The notes: generated by a model from the letters alone, not told the origin. Numbered from the stretch's first letter, positions 7,844-16,529 are shown. The stretch is 64,000 nucleotides of DNA from Elusimicrobiota bacterium (GCA_003452935.1 DMMY01000031.1:7380-71379); one strand, 5' to 3'. Translations and numbers: made by a program.

Positions 7844-9010
7844 ATGGCATCCATAGGCCTGCTGTGCGGCGAGGAACTCGACCGCCAGAGATTGGTCCTG
7901 CTGGCCGGCGAGGCCGGGCACATGGTCCTGCCCGCCGGCCGCATCCCCGAGGCGGTTGAAATCCTGCGCGAGCACCGGCCCAAGGCCGTCATGGTCGTAG
8001 ATGGCCCCGGTCAGGACGCCGCCGCCGCGGTCCGGGAGATACTGCGCGTGGCGCCTCTGGTCGCCATCGTCGTCGTCCAGAAGCGGCGCGACGCCAATCG
8101 CGCGGTCTTTCTCATGCGCCAAGGAGCCGCCGAGGTGCTGGCCGCGCCCTGGAGCCGCGAAAATCTCGAGGCCTGCCTGGCCAAGACCATGCGCTACCAG
8201 GGCACGGCTTTTGCCGTGGTTTACGCGCCGCCGCGGCGCTCGGTCCATTATTTTGTGCTGGCGGTCCTGGCTTTTTTCGGCGCGGCCTTGGGAACGGCGG
8301 TCTGGCAGCGCCAGCAGCGGCTCCGGCAAGAGGCGCTGGAGCGCGTGTACCATTGGGACATGCCTTACAAGTATCCCGCGGGCCTGGCTTTTGACGGCAA
8401 GAGCCTTTGGGCGGCGGATTGGTTCTCGCAATCGCTTTACGAGCATTCGCCCGATGATCTCTCCATCAAACGAATCATCCATTTTACGGCGCAGATGCCG
8501 GTCTCGGTCGCTTTTGCCATGGACGCGGTCTGGTCGGTCAGCGCCGGCGGCGCTATCGTGCGGCATATGCGCGACGCGACGCTCACGGCGGTCGAGAAAT
8601 ACCAGGACGCGGCTGCCCAGACGGCCGGCATCGCCTACGACGGGCTCTATCTGTGGACCAGCGACCCTGCCCGGCGGCTCATCTATAAGCGCCTGACGGA
8701 CGCCGGCCTGACCGTGCTCGCGGCTTATCGCTATCCCGGCGGGGAGCCCATGGCCCTGGCCTTCGACGGGAAGACCCTGTGGTCCCTGGACTCGGCCAAC
8801 CGTGAGCTCGTGCGCCATAACCTGGAGCGGCCCGACGAGGCCACGGGCCGCGTTTCGTTGCCCGAGTACCGGGGCGGGGAATTCAAGCCCATGGGCCTGG
8901 CCTGGGATGGGACGCGCTTCTGGACCATCGCGGAGCGCGTGCCCAAGGGATCCGGCCCGGCGCGCCTCTTCAAGCACGCCGACCTTTCCGCCATGGTCAT
9001 GCGGCGCTGA
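7844..9010 (+). CDS. Receiver-like domain fused through one TM helix to an extracytoplasmic beta-propeller
   Basis: The product has 388 residues. Residues 1-120 have the alternating pattern of a response-regulator receiver, with Asp in V-M-V-V-D-G-P-G at the phosphoacceptor position. The conserved Lys is replaced (L-A-A-P-W instead of x-x-K-P-F) and the N-terminal acidic pair is gone, so phosphorylation is doubtful. Residues about 130-152 are one transmembrane helix. Residues about 160-385 are repeats of the type G-L-A-F-D-G-K-S-L-W-A-A-D, a YncE/NHL-like propeller. With receiver inside and propeller outside, it could relay an envelope signal inward or anchor a cytoplasmic partner. It sits between the LysM barrel and a small hypothetical gene. 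Confidence 0.7.
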   Translation: MASIGLLCGEELDRQRLVLLAGEAGHMVLPAGRIPEAVEILREHRPKAVMVVDGPGQDAAAAVREILRVAPLVAIVVVQKRRDANRAVFLMRQGAAEVLAAPWSRENLEACLAKTMRYQGTAFAVVYAPPRRSVHYFVLAVLAFFGAALGTAVWQRQQRLRQEALERVYHWDMPYKYPAGLAFDGKSLWAADWFSQSLYEHSPDDLSIKRIIHFTAQMPVSVAFAMDAVWSVSAGGAIVRHMRDATLTAVEKYQDAAAQTAGIAYDGLYLWTSDPARRLIYKRLTDAGLTVLAAYRYPGGEPMALAFDGKTLWSLDSANRELVRHNLERPDEATGRVSLPEYRGGEFKPMGLAWDGTRFWTIAERVPKGSGPARLFKHADLSAMVMRR

Positions 9011-9011
9011 C

Positions 9012-9341
9012 ATGGCCAGATCCGCGAATTTCCTTCCGGCGCTCCTGCGTTTCCCCGGGGAACTTGCCCGGGAGGATGGTTGGGGCCGTTTTTTGGAGTT
9101 GGCGGCCTCGGCCGCCGTTCTGTCCACCCAGACGCCGTTGAAGCCGCTGGAGAGAATCCTTCTTTCTTTCGAGGTTTACGGCGAGAAGTTCAAGGACGTG
9201 CCGGCCCGGGTCGAGCACGCCGAGCGCGACCTCGACGGCTTCTGCCGCGCCGAGCTCCGCTTCCAGGACGAAGTCGAGAAGCGGCGTTTGGCCCGGGTCC
9301 TGGCGGACCTGCTGTCCCGGCAGGTCGACAGCCCGAAATAG
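9012..9341 (+). CDS. Hypothetical helical protein
   Basis: The product has 109 residues. The ATG at 9012 lies one base after the preceding stop, which argues for translational coupling. The protein is mostly charged helix (R-V-E-H-A-E-R-D-L-D, then E-K-R-R-L-A-R-V-L) with no signal or membrane segment and no recognisable family. It is probably cytoplasmic and may act with the receiver-like domain of its neighbour, but that is inference from position only. Confidence 0.55.
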   Translation: MARSANFLPALLRFPGELAREDGWGRFLELAASAAVLSTQTPLKPLERILLSFEVYGEKFKDVPARVEHAERDLDGFCRAELRFQDEVEKRRLARVLADLLSRQVDSPK

Positions 9342-9368
9342 CCGCCGCAGACCGTTCCATTATACGTC

Positions 9369-9397
9369 TTGGAGTCTTACCGCAAGATTGCTATAGT
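9369..9397 (+). promoter_or_regulatory. Promoter with extended -10 for the glycan cluster
   Basis: TTGGAG (9369-9374), a 17-base spacer, and TATAGT (9392-9397) preceded by TG at 9389-9390. The predicted start is near 9404, which excludes the upstream TTG at 9369 as the start codon of the aminotransferase. Confidence 0.65.
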
Positions 9398-9437
9398 GGG
9401 GAAATTGTTTTCATCTGGCGTAGCCGTGAATGCCGGG

Positions 9438-10565
9438 ATGATTCCGGTCAATGAACCGCTCTTGTCGGGGCGCGAGGCCGAATATGTCGCCGACTGCCTC
9501 AAGACGGGGTGGATATCCTCGTCGGGCCGATACATCGAGCGCTTCGAGAAGGGGTGGGCCGCTTATTGCGGACGCAGGCACGGGGTGGCCGTCGGCAGCG
9601 GCACCGCGGCTCTGCAGCTCGCCGTCTCGGCGCTGGAACTTCCGGCGTCGGCAGAGGTCTTGCTGCCGGCGTTCACTATCGTCAGCTGCCTGGAAGCCGT
9701 GCTGCGCAACGGCCTGGTCCCCGTGCTGGTCGACTGCGACCCCCGGACCTATTGCATGGACATCGCGGACCTCCGCCGCAAGATCTCACCGCGGACCGTG
9801 GCGGCCATGCCGGTGCACATCTACGGCCACCCGGTCGACATGGAGCCTCTCCTGGCGCTGTGCGCGCGGCGGCGGCTGAGGCTTGTCGAGGACGCGGCCG
9901 AGGCCCACGGCGCCGAGTGCCGTGTCCGCGGCAGGTGGCGGCGGTGCGGCAGCTTCGGAGATCTCTCGGCATTCTCTTTCTACGCCAACAAGAACATCAC
10001 CTGCGGGGAAGGCGGCATGGTCTTGACCGATGACGACGTCCTTGCCGCCAAGCTGCGCTGCCGCCGCAACCTTTGTTTCGGCGCCGTGGAGCGTTTTTGC
10101 CACGCGGACCGCGGCTGGAATTTCCGTATGACGAACATGCAGGCCGCCGTCGGCTGCGCTCAGCTTGAGCGGATCGTCCGGTTTTTGGCGCGCAAGCGGG
10201 AGCTCGCGGCTCGCTATGGCAAGGGCCTGGCCGGCCTGCCCTTGGGCTTGCCGCGCGTCGCGCCTTGGGCTCGGTCGTCGGTCTGGATGTATCCCGTCCG
10301 GCTCAAGGACAGCGTCCCCTTCGACGCCGCGGAACTGTCCCGCCGTCTTAAGCTGGAGGGCGTGGAGACCAGGCCGTTTTTCCGCGGCTTGGACGCGCAG
10401 CCTTGCTATCGGAAGATGGGTCTTTTCCGCGGCCGCGCCCTGCCCGAGACCGCCCATATCCAGGCCCGCGGACTCCTTCTGCCCAGCGGCCAGGCCATCA
10501 CGGACGCGCAGATCTCGCATGTGATCCGCGCCGTGCGCTCGGCTTTGTCCCGGGGGCGCGGATGA
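9438..10565 (+). CDS. DegT/DnrJ/EryC1/StrS-family sugar aminotransferase
   Basis: The product has 375 residues from the ATG at 9438, which gives the usual family start M-I-P-V-N-E-P-L; a GTG at 9426 is an alternative. PLP-dependent enzymes of this family convert keto-sugar nucleotides to amino sugars for LPS, capsule or glycoprotein glycans. The Schiff-base Lys is K185 in Y-A-N-K-N-I-T-C-G-E-G-G, and D-A-A-E-A-H-G supplies the cofactor-binding Asp. Its length is normal for the family. The stop overlaps the cupin start by four bases, placing it at the head of a surface-glycan operon. The sugar substrate cannot be told from sequence. Confidence 0.9.
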   Translation: MIPVNEPLLSGREAEYVADCLKTGWISSSGRYIERFEKGWAAYCGRRHGVAVGSGTAALQLAVSALELPASAEVLLPAFTIVSCLEAVLRNGLVPVLVDCDPRTYCMDIADLRRKISPRTVAAMPVHIYGHPVDMEPLLALCARRRLRLVEDAAEAHGAECRVRGRWRRCGSFGDLSAFSFYANKNITCGEGGMVLTDDDVLAAKLRCRRNLCFGAVERFCHADRGWNFRMTNMQAAVGCAQLERIVRFLARKRELAARYGKGLAGLPLGLPRVAPWARSSVWMYPVRLKDSVPFDAAELSRRLKLEGVETRPFFRGLDAQPCYRKMGLFRGRALPETAHIQARGLLLPSGQAITDAQISHVIRAVRSALSRGRG

Positions 10566-10993
10566 ATACCCCGCATCTCGAGACCATCGTCGACGGGCTC
10601 GATATGATCGCCCTGATCTTGAGAGCGGGATTCGAGGAACCGGGCGTTCATTTCTTGACGCCGCCCGATTTTTCCCAGCAGCTTGCCGTCATGCTCCATC
10701 CCGCGGGCAAGAAGATCGCCGCGCACGTCCACAATCCCGTCAGCCGTCAGGTGATCCGGACGCAAGAAGTCCTTGTGATCCGCAAAGGCCGGGTCAAGGT
10801 GAAGCTCTTCAACTCGCGGCGCGAGCCGATCCGCGAGCGAGTTCTCGTCTCGGGAGACATCATCCTGCTCTGCGGCGGCGGCCACGCCTTCGAGATGCTC
10901 GAGGAGACGGCCCTGGTGGAGGTCAAGCAGGGCCCATATTCCGGGGAGGCGGACAAGACCGAGTTCTCGGAGCAGGCGGGGAGGGCGGGTTGA
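10562..10993 (+). CDS. Cupin-fold protein of a sugar-biosynthesis cluster
   Basis: The product has 143 residues, starting at the ATG that overlaps the aminotransferase stop. Residues about 35-125 form a single cupin barrel, with A-A-H-V-H-N-P near the metal-binding motif and V-S-G-D-I-I-L-L-C-G-G-G-H-A-F closing it. Similar small cupins accompany DegT aminotransferases and nucleotide-sugar enzymes, acting as isomerases or as uncharacterised accessory proteins. The residues E-V-L-V-I-R-K-G-R-V-K-V match the second cupin motif. The specific activity is unknown. Confidence 0.7.
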   Translation: MNTPHLETIVDGLDMIALILRAGFEEPGVHFLTPPDFSQQLAVMLHPAGKKIAAHVHNPVSRQVIRTQEVLVIRKGRVKVKLFNSRREPIRERVLVSGDIILLCGGGHAFEMLEETALVEVKQGPYSGEADKTEFSEQAGRAG

Positions 10994-11787
10994 GCCGGGT
11001 CTTCGCCGGATACGCGCGCGCCTACGACTTGATTTATCAAGACAAGGATTATGCGGGGGAGGCCGCTTATGTCGGGCGGCTGCTGCGCCGTTTTCATCCC
11101 GCGGCCAAGACCCTCATCGAGTTCGGGTCGGGCACGGGCCGGCACGCACTGCATCTCGCCCGGCAGGGCTATAAGGTATGCGGCGTGGATCGCAGCGAGG
11201 AAATGTTGGCGCGGGCCAAGGCCAGACGAGCCGCTTTAAGCTCCGGGAGCCGGCGCGTTATGCGGTTCGTCCGGGGCGACATCCGTGGCGTGCGTCTGGC
11301 CCGCCGTTTCGACGCTGCGCTGGCTCTCTTTCATGTTATGAGCTACCAGGCCGCGGATGAGGATCTTCGCGCGGCATTTCTGACCGCGCGCCGTCATGTG
11401 CGCGAAGGCGGGCTCTTTATATTCGACGCCTGGCATGGCCCGGCGGTGCTCGCCCAGCGCCCCGGCGTCCGGATCAAGCGCGTGCGCGACGGCCGTATGG
11501 AGGTTTTGCGCCGGGCGCAGCCGGTTTTATTTCCCGACCGCGACGCGGTCGAGGTTAAATATCAGTTGCGCATCAAATGGAAGACGACGGGCAAGCGGGA
11601 GGAAGTCCGCGAAACTCACCTCATGCGTTACGTCTTCGCTCCCGAGATCGCGCGACTCGCCCAGGATTGCGGTTTCAAGGTCTTGAGCGCCGTGGAATGG
11701 CTCACGGGCAGGCCGCTGGGCCGCAGGGTCTGGAGCGCTTGCTTCGTCCTTAGGCGGTTGGGGGCGGGAATCGATGCCGGCATCTAA
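10990..11787 (+). CDS. Class I SAM-dependent methyltransferase
   Basis: The product has 265 residues with a TTG start that overlaps the previous stop (TTGA). The SAM-binding motif I is I-E-F-G-S-G-T-G-R-H-A at about residues 43-53, followed by the acidic ribose-binding V-D-R-S-E-E-M-L and the post-motif R-E-G-G-L-F-I-F-D-A-W. It resembles methyltransferases that modify sugars or small molecules in glycan clusters. It overlaps the next gene by 14 bases. An alternative substrate such as a lipid or protein cannot be excluded. Confidence 0.8.
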   Translation: MSRVFAGYARAYDLIYQDKDYAGEAAYVGRLLRRFHPAAKTLIEFGSGTGRHALHLARQGYKVCGVDRSEEMLARAKARRAALSSGSRRVMRFVRGDIRGVRLARRFDAALALFHVMSYQAADEDLRAAFLTARRHVREGGLFIFDAWHGPAVLAQRPGVRIKRVRDGRMEVLRRAQPVLFPDRDAVEVKYQLRIKWKTTGKREEVRETHLMRYVFAPEIARLAQDCGFKVLSAVEWLTGRPLGRRVWSACFVLRRLGAGIDAGI

Positions 11788-12526
11788 GGTCAGCGTGGTC
11801 CTGCCGTGTCTTAACGAGAAAGACAATATCGTGCCGCTCGTCCGGCGCATTTTAGCCCTCTTGCCGCCGCCCCGGGAGGTCCTCGTGGTGGATGATGACT
11901 CACCCGACGGAACCGCCGACGCCGTCAGGCTGGAGTTCTCCGGCCATCCGGAAGTGCGGCTGCTGGTCCGTGCCGGCGGCCGCGGGCTCGCGTCCGCCTT
12001 GCGCTATGGAATCGCCCTGGCCAGCGGGGATATCGTGGCCTGGATGGATTGCGATTTCTCCATGCCGCCGGAGAGGCTCGCGGCGCTGGTGGCCGCGGTG
12101 CGGGACGGTTCTTGCGATGCGGCCGTCGGATCCCGGTTCGCGGCGGGAGGCGTTGACCGGCGGCTGGGATGCCGCAGCTTGGTCCTCGTCGTTCAGGCCG
12201 TGTTGAGTCTCATCATCTCGCGATTGGCCATGCTGCTGTTGCGCCGGCGCTTGCGCGACTGGACGAGCGGATTTATCGCCGTCAGGCGGGACGCCTTGAC
12301 GCAGTCTTCCTTGCGGGGAGATTTTGGAGAGTACTTCATTGTTCTCGTTAATTCTCTGCTGGACCGAGGATGCCGCGTGAGGGAACTGCCGTACGAGTTC
12401 GGGCTTCGGCGCCATGGGGCATCGAAGATCGCCGGATCTCTAGGGGGGCTTTTTAGGCGGGGACCCAAGTATGTCCTGGCCGTGCTGGATTGCCTGCCCC
12501 CAAGGAAATGGACCCAACGACCATGA
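11774..12526 (+). CDS. GT2 glycosyltransferase, dolichyl/polyprenyl-phosphate sugar synthase type
   Basis: The product has 250 residues. The GT-A nucleotide-binding fold is clear: V-S-V-V-L-P-C-L-N-E at the start, V-V-D-D-D-S-P-D-G-T and the D-x-D-like W-M-D-C-D-F-S. C-terminal hydrophobic stretches (V-L-V-V-Q-A-V-L-S-L-I-I) suggest membrane association. DPM1-like enzymes load a sugar onto a polyprenyl phosphate, which suits the GT-C enzymes encoded directly downstream that use such lipid-linked donors. Gene overlap supports co-expression. Donor sugar unknown. Confidence 0.85.
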   Translation: MPASKVSVVLPCLNEKDNIVPLVRRILALLPPPREVLVVDDDSPDGTADAVRLEFSGHPEVRLLVRAGGRGLASALRYGIALASGDIVAWMDCDFSMPPERLAALVAAVRDGSCDAAVGSRFAAGGVDRRLGCRSLVLVVQAVLSLIISRLAMLLLRRRLRDWTSGFIAVRRDALTQSSLRGDFGEYFIVLVNSLLDRGCRVRELPYEFGLRRHGASKIAGSLGGLFRRGPKYVLAVLDCLPPRKWTQRP

Positions 12527-14193
12527 AACCCGCCAAATGCAAAAGAAGAAACTCTCCGTCCGTGGGAGCCTCGGAGGTCGACGCGCTCTCTCCTAAAATA
12601 GAACGGGCCATCCTGCTTCTTATCATTCTCATGGTGGCCGTTTTTCGCATCAATCTCATTGATATCCCGTACGAGCGCGACGAAGGGGCCTACATCTATT
12701 TCGGGCAGATGATCGTTCAGGGGCAGACGCCTTATCATGATTTCTACGAGGACAAGCCGCCGGCCAATATGTATTTTTATGCTCTGATGGTCTGGATATT
12801 TGGCCCCAACGAAGGCAATATGCATGCGGCCTTCATGCTGCTCAATATAGCCACCCTGCTGCTGCTTCACGCCCTGGCCAGGCGGCTCTTTGGCGCCGCC
12901 TCGGCGCTTTGCGCCGCGACCGCGTTCGCCACGCTTTCCGTATCCTATGCCTTAAGCGGCTTCAGCTGCATGTCGGAGCATATCGTCATATTCTTCGCGA
13001 CGGCCGGCATGGCCCTGCTGCTGGGCCGGCGGGAGGAGCCTTCTTCCTGGGAGCATGTCCTGGCGGGGATGGTTCTGGGCCTGTCCTGCTGGGTCAAGCA
13101 AAGCGCCATATTCTTCCTCATGTGGGGAGGCGCCGCGGTGCTGCTGCCGGCCTATCATGTCCGGTGGGCTCGCCGTTGGCGCCATTTGCTGTGGCTGGGG
13201 GCCGGCGCGGCCGCGGTGAGCCTGTTCTTTCTGGCCCTGATGGCGAAACTGGGCGTGTTCCGGGAGTTCTGGTTCAGCGCCGTCGAATTGCCGCGCCTGT
13301 TCGTCACGACCGTCGTGGCGCCTCAATTCGTGAAGGGGAACCTGGCGCTGTTCGCCGGCGGAATCTTTCGCGACAATCCGCTCGTCATCGCGCTGGCGAT
13401 CGCCGGTCTTGCGTCGCTGGCCTTCACCGGCAGGCCGCGCAACGAGAAGATCGGGATATGGCTCTTGGCCTTGCTTTCTCTGCTGGCCGTGGTGCCGGGC
13501 TTGATGTTCTATAACCACTATTGGCTGCAGGTCGTCCCGGCCGCGGCGCTGGCCGTGGGGGCCGCCATCGCGGTCTCGACGAAGGCATTTTCCCGGTTCA
13601 CGGGGACGAGCGCCCGGGCCGGCGCGCTAGCCGTGCTTCTTGTTTTCGGCATGGGCAAGGCCTGGATGATCGCGAAGAAGAGAGGCTATTACTTCGGCAA
13701 CGATTACACGTCCGTGCTGCGCAAGACGTATGGCCTCAATCCCTTCCCCAGTTCCAAGAGAATCGGCGAATATCTGCGCAACCGCACTCAGCCGGGCGAG
13801 AGGATCGCCATCCTAGGTTCGGAGCCGCAGATATTCCTTTACGCTAAATGCCGCAACGCCACGAGGCATGCTTTCACGACCCATCTCGTGGATCCGCGCA
13901 ACCCTTATGCCGCGGACTGGCGGCGGGAATACATCACCGATGTCGAAAAAACGGCTCCGAACTACGTCGTCGCCGTGAACCATCCCGCTTCGTGGTGCTG
14001 CGACGGGAACTCCTGCAAGGAGATGTTCGCCTGGGCTGAGAATTACCTGGCGCGATTTTATGACAGCGTCGCCATCGCGGATATCATCCCGGATGAATCT
14101 CGTCCCCGCCTGGTTTGGGATGAGGACATCAAGGGGTATGCGCCCAAAAGCCCATTTACGGTGAGGGTGTTTAAGCGCAAGACGAAGGTCTGA
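12508..14193 (+). CDS. GT-C membrane glycosyltransferase (ArnT/PMT-like)
   Basis: The product has about 561 residues with roughly ten or more hydrophobic helices. The first outside loop carries Y-E-R-D-E-G-A-Y-I-Y-F, the acidic catalytic-type motif of GT39/GT83 enzymes that transfer sugars from polyprenyl-phosphate donors. A soluble C-terminal region (about 400-561) with several cysteines (S-W-C-C-D-G-N-S-C) follows. The start is uncertain: ATG at 12508 and ATG at 12523 are both possible, and both overlap the end of the GT2 gene. It probably uses the product of the GT2 gene to decorate a lipid, glycan or protein in the periplasm. Confidence 0.8.
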   Translation: MDPTTMKPAKCKRRNSPSVGASEVDALSPKIERAILLLIILMVAVFRINLIDIPYERDEGAYIYFGQMIVQGQTPYHDFYEDKPPANMYFYALMVWIFGPNEGNMHAAFMLLNIATLLLLHALARRLFGAASALCAATAFATLSVSYALSGFSCMSEHIVIFFATAGMALLLGRREEPSSWEHVLAGMVLGLSCWVKQSAIFFLMWGGAAVLLPAYHVRWARRWRHLLWLGAGAAAVSLFFLALMAKLGVFREFWFSAVELPRLFVTTVVAPQFVKGNLALFAGGIFRDNPLVIALAIAGLASLAFTGRPRNEKIGIWLLALLSLLAVVPGLMFYNHYWLQVVPAAALAVGAAIAVSTKAFSRFTGTSARAGALAVLLVFGMGKAWMIAKKRGYYFGNDYTSVLRKTYGLNPFPSSKRIGEYLRNRTQPGERIAILGSEPQIFLYAKCRNATRHAFTTHLVDPRNPYAADWRREYITDVEKTAPNYVVAVNHPASWCCDGNSCKEMFAWAENYLARFYDSVAIADIIPDESRPRLVWDEDIKGYAPKSPFTVRVFKRKTKV

Positions 14194-14207
14194 AGAGCCG
14201 ATGCGCC

Positions 14208-16019
14208 ATGACAGATGACTTGAGCTCCGCCAGCCGAGCCGGCCTACACGCTTGGGTGGGTTTGTGCCTCGTCCTGCTCACGGGCGTGGTCTTTTGGCCG
14301 GTAGGCCGCTATGAGTTCGTGGAATACGACGACAATGTCTACGTCACGGAAAATATGCGCACGCAGAAAGGCTTGACTTGGGACAACCTGGCTTGGGCCT
14401 TGCGCACCACGGAGTCCGCGACATGGATTCCCCTGACCCGGATATCCTTCATGGCCGACTATGAGGTCCACGGACTTGAGTCCGGCGGCTATCATGTCGC
14501 CAACCTGTGCCTGCATATCCTCAACGTGCTGCTGCTCTTCGCCGCGCTGTCGCGCATGACGGGAGCTCCGTGGCGCAGCGCATGCGTGGCCGCTCTTTTC
14601 GCGATCCATCCTCTGCATGTAGAGTCCGTTGCCTGGGTGGCGGAAAGAAAGGATGTGCTCAGCACTTTTTTTGTCCTGGCGGCGCTCCTGGCCTATGCCC
14701 GATACGTCGCCCGGCCGACATGCGCGCGGTACTTGGGCGTGCTGACGGCTTATGCCCTGAGCCTGCTGGCCAAGCCCATGATGGTCACCTTCCCATTCGT
14801 GCTTCTGCTCCTGGATTATTGGCCCCTGGGACGCTGGACCTCGCCGTTCAAGGGACGGCTTCTGTGGGAGAAGCTGCCGCTCATCGGCCTCTCGGTCATC
14901 GCCAGCATCATTACCTATTTTGCCCAGAAGCACGGCGGAGTCATGACCTCTTTGGCAAGGCATCCATTGGACGCGCGTATCAGCAACGCGCTGGTTTCCT
15001 ATGCGCGCTACTTGGCCAAGACGTTTTGGCCTTCGGATATGATCGTTTTGTATCCCTATCCCGATCATCCCGCCGGTTTCTGGGTTATTTTCGCGAGCGC
15101 CGGCCTGATACTTGCCGTATCGGCTCTATGCGTCCTGAAAAGGGCGCGTCACCCGGCCCTGGCGATAGGTTGGTTTTGGTATTTGGGCACATTGGTCCCG
15201 GTCATTGGGTTGGTGCAAGTGGGCATACAGTCCATGGCGGATCGCTATACCTATGTCCCGCTTATCGGAATCTTTATCATGGTCTGTTGGGGTTTGTCCG
15301 ATTGGCGGCAAAAAAAGGCGATCTTCGGAGTCCTGGCCGGCGCCGCTCTGGCGGCCTTGGCCGTGACGGCGCGGGCGCAGGTCCGGCATTGGGAAAATAG
15401 CGAGACTCTTTTCCAGCACACCTTGAGCTTGTCCGGGCCGCAATTCGTCCTCGACTGCAACTTGGGCGTGGCGCTGGCCAAGCGCGGCAGGTTCGCGCAG
15501 GCCGTCGAGCATTATGAGCGGGCGCTGCGGGACGTCTCCACGAGGCCGTCGGGGCCGCAATTCGTCCTCGAATACAATTTGGGCGTGGCGCTGGCCAAGC
15601 TCGGTAAGGCCGCGCCGGCCGCGGAGCATTTTATGCGGGCTCTGCAGGACTCCTCCGCCAACTCCGCCCAGGCGGCCATGGCGCACGACGGTCTCGCCAC
15701 GGCGCTCGCCGAGCGCGGGCTGATAGATGAGGCGGGCGCCCATTTTTTCGCGGCCGTGAACCTGGACCGCGGCCGGGCGACCGCGCATAATGGTCTGGGG
15801 ATCATCCTGGCCCGGCAAGGCCGGCCGGAGCAGGCCGCCGCGCATTTTGTCCAAGCGCTTTCGCTGCAGCCTACCGCGCAGGCCCACTGCAATCTGGGGT
15901 TGGTCTACGATCGGATGGGCCGGCGGGAGGCGGCCATCCGGGAATACCGGCTCGCCCTGAGTCTCGACCCCGGCTCGGTCCAGGCGCGCCGCAATCTGGA
16001 TGCCGCTTTCTCCCGCTAG
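14208..16019 (+). CDS. TMTC-like membrane protein with C-terminal TPR repeats
   Basis: The product has 603 residues. The N-terminal part (about 15-400) is multi-spanning and has D-D-N-V-Y-V-T-E-N and H-P-L-H-V-E-S-V-A-W-V-A-E-R-K-D, a signature of TMTC-type/DUF1736 proteins related to O-mannosyltransferases. Residues about 405-600 are TPR repeats (L-G-V-A-L-A-K-R-G-R-F-A-Q-A-V, L-G-I-I-L-A-R-Q-G-R-P-E-Q-A-A). Such proteins are membrane glycosyltransferases or their scaffolds; the TPRs should face the periplasm. The first two TPR units are nearly identical at DNA level. It is last in the glycan cluster and converges with a response regulator. Confidence 0.8.
   Translation: MTDDLSSASRAGLHAWVGLCLVLLTGVVFWPVGRYEFVEYDDNVYVTENMRTQKGLTWDNLAWALRTTESATWIPLTRISFMADYEVHGLESGGYHVANLCLHILNVLLLFAALSRMTGAPWRSACVAALFAIHPLHVESVAWVAERKDVLSTFFVLAALLAYARYVARPTCARYLGVLTAYALSLLAKPMMVTFPFVLLLLDYWPLGRWTSPFKGRLLWEKLPLIGLSVIASIITYFAQKHGGVMTSLARHPLDARISNALVSYARYLAKTFWPSDMIVLYPYPDHPAGFWVIFASAGLILAVSALCVLKRARHPALAIGWFWYLGTLVPVIGLVQVGIQSMADRYTYVPLIGIFIMVCWGLSDWRQKKAIFGVLAGAALAALAVTARAQVRHWENSETLFQHTLSLSGPQFVLDCNLGVALAKRGRFAQAVEHYERALRDVSTRPSGPQFVLEYNLGVALAKLGKAAPAAEHFMRALQDSSANSAQAAMAHDGLATALAERGLIDEAGAHFFAAVNLDRGRATAHNGLGIILARQGRPEQAAAHFVQALSLQPTAQAHCNLGLVYDRMGRREAAIREYRLALSLDPGSVQARRNLDAAFSR
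15435..15668 (+). repeat. Direct 117-base TPR duplication inside the TMTC-like gene
   Basis: The 20 bases from 15435 recur exactly from 15552, and the following 30 bases differ at only a few positions. The offset is 117 bases (39 codons), so one TPR-length unit was duplicated in frame. Confidence 0.7.
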
Positions 16020-16045
16020 CGGCATGCGGCCGTAGAGCTTCTGTT

Positions 16046-16441
16046 CTAGGGCGTCGGTTTGATCCCGAGGAGGGGATAAAGCGCGGGCAGAAGCTTGTCC
16101 ATGTCGAACGGCTTGGAGATGAATCCCGCCGCGCCCGCGGCCTCGGCCTGCTGCTTGGTGGCGGGGTCGGTGAGGCTCGAAAACATGACCACGGGGCAAG
16201 CGTCGGCAAGCCCCGCCTGCTTGATCGCCCTGATCACTTCAAACCCGTTCATGCCGAGCAGGTTGATGTCGGCAAGCACGAGGTTGAAGCGCGTGGCCGT
16301 GATTTTTTCCCTTGCTTCCTCCGCGCTGGCGCAAACAACCACAGCGCAGGCTTTGGAAAGAACCTTCTGCAGGAGTTCCTGGTATTCGGGATCATCCTCG
16401 ACGACAAGAACGCATTTGCGGCTCGGTTGAGATGAGGCCAT
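16046..16441 (-). CDS. Receiver-only response regulator
   Basis: The product has 131 residues from the ATG at 16441, preceded by CAGGAAACAG; an ATG at 16462 is a weaker choice. The receiver is complete: E-D-D near residue 15, phosphoacceptor D58 in L-V-L-A-D-I-N, the switch Ser pair in F-S-S-L and K110 in I-S-K-P-F. There is no output domain, so it should act by protein interaction like CheY or Spo0F. It converges with the TMTC-like gene and is divergent from gcvT, 88 bases away. No kinase is nearby. Confidence 0.85.
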   Translation of the reverse strand: MASSQPSRKCVLVVEDDPEYQELLQKVLSKACAVVVCASAEEAREKITATRFNLVLADINLLGMNGFEVIRAIKQAGLADACPVVMFSSLTDPATKQQAEAAGAAGFISKPFDMDKLLPALYPLLGIKPTP

Positions 16442-16495
16442 TCTGTTTCCTGGGGAAATCATATATGAAAAGCTCCGGGGCGTTCAAGCGAGCCT

Positions 16496-16524
16496 TTTCA
16501 CGGGACCGCTCAATTTGCTATTTT
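16496..16524 (+). promoter_or_regulatory. Extended -10 promoter abutting the gcvT start
   Basis: TTTCAC (16496-16501), 17 bases, then TATTTT (16519-16524) preceded by TG (16516-16517). Only five bases separate the -10 from the ATG at 16530, so the transcript is predicted to be leaderless. There is then no room for a glycine riboswitch. Confidence 0.5.
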
Positions 16525-16529
16525 GAGCC

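Noticed and set aside
6463..9127. Two long minus-strand open frames (509 and 482 codons)
   Set aside because: They mirror the barrel and receiver-propeller genes, whose signal peptide, LysM and blade motifs are convincing; the antisense products have none.
16441..16529. Glycine riboswitch upstream of gcvT
   Set aside because: Only 88 bases separate gcvT from the divergent regulator, with the -10 five bases from the ATG; no tandem aptamer-like sequence is present.
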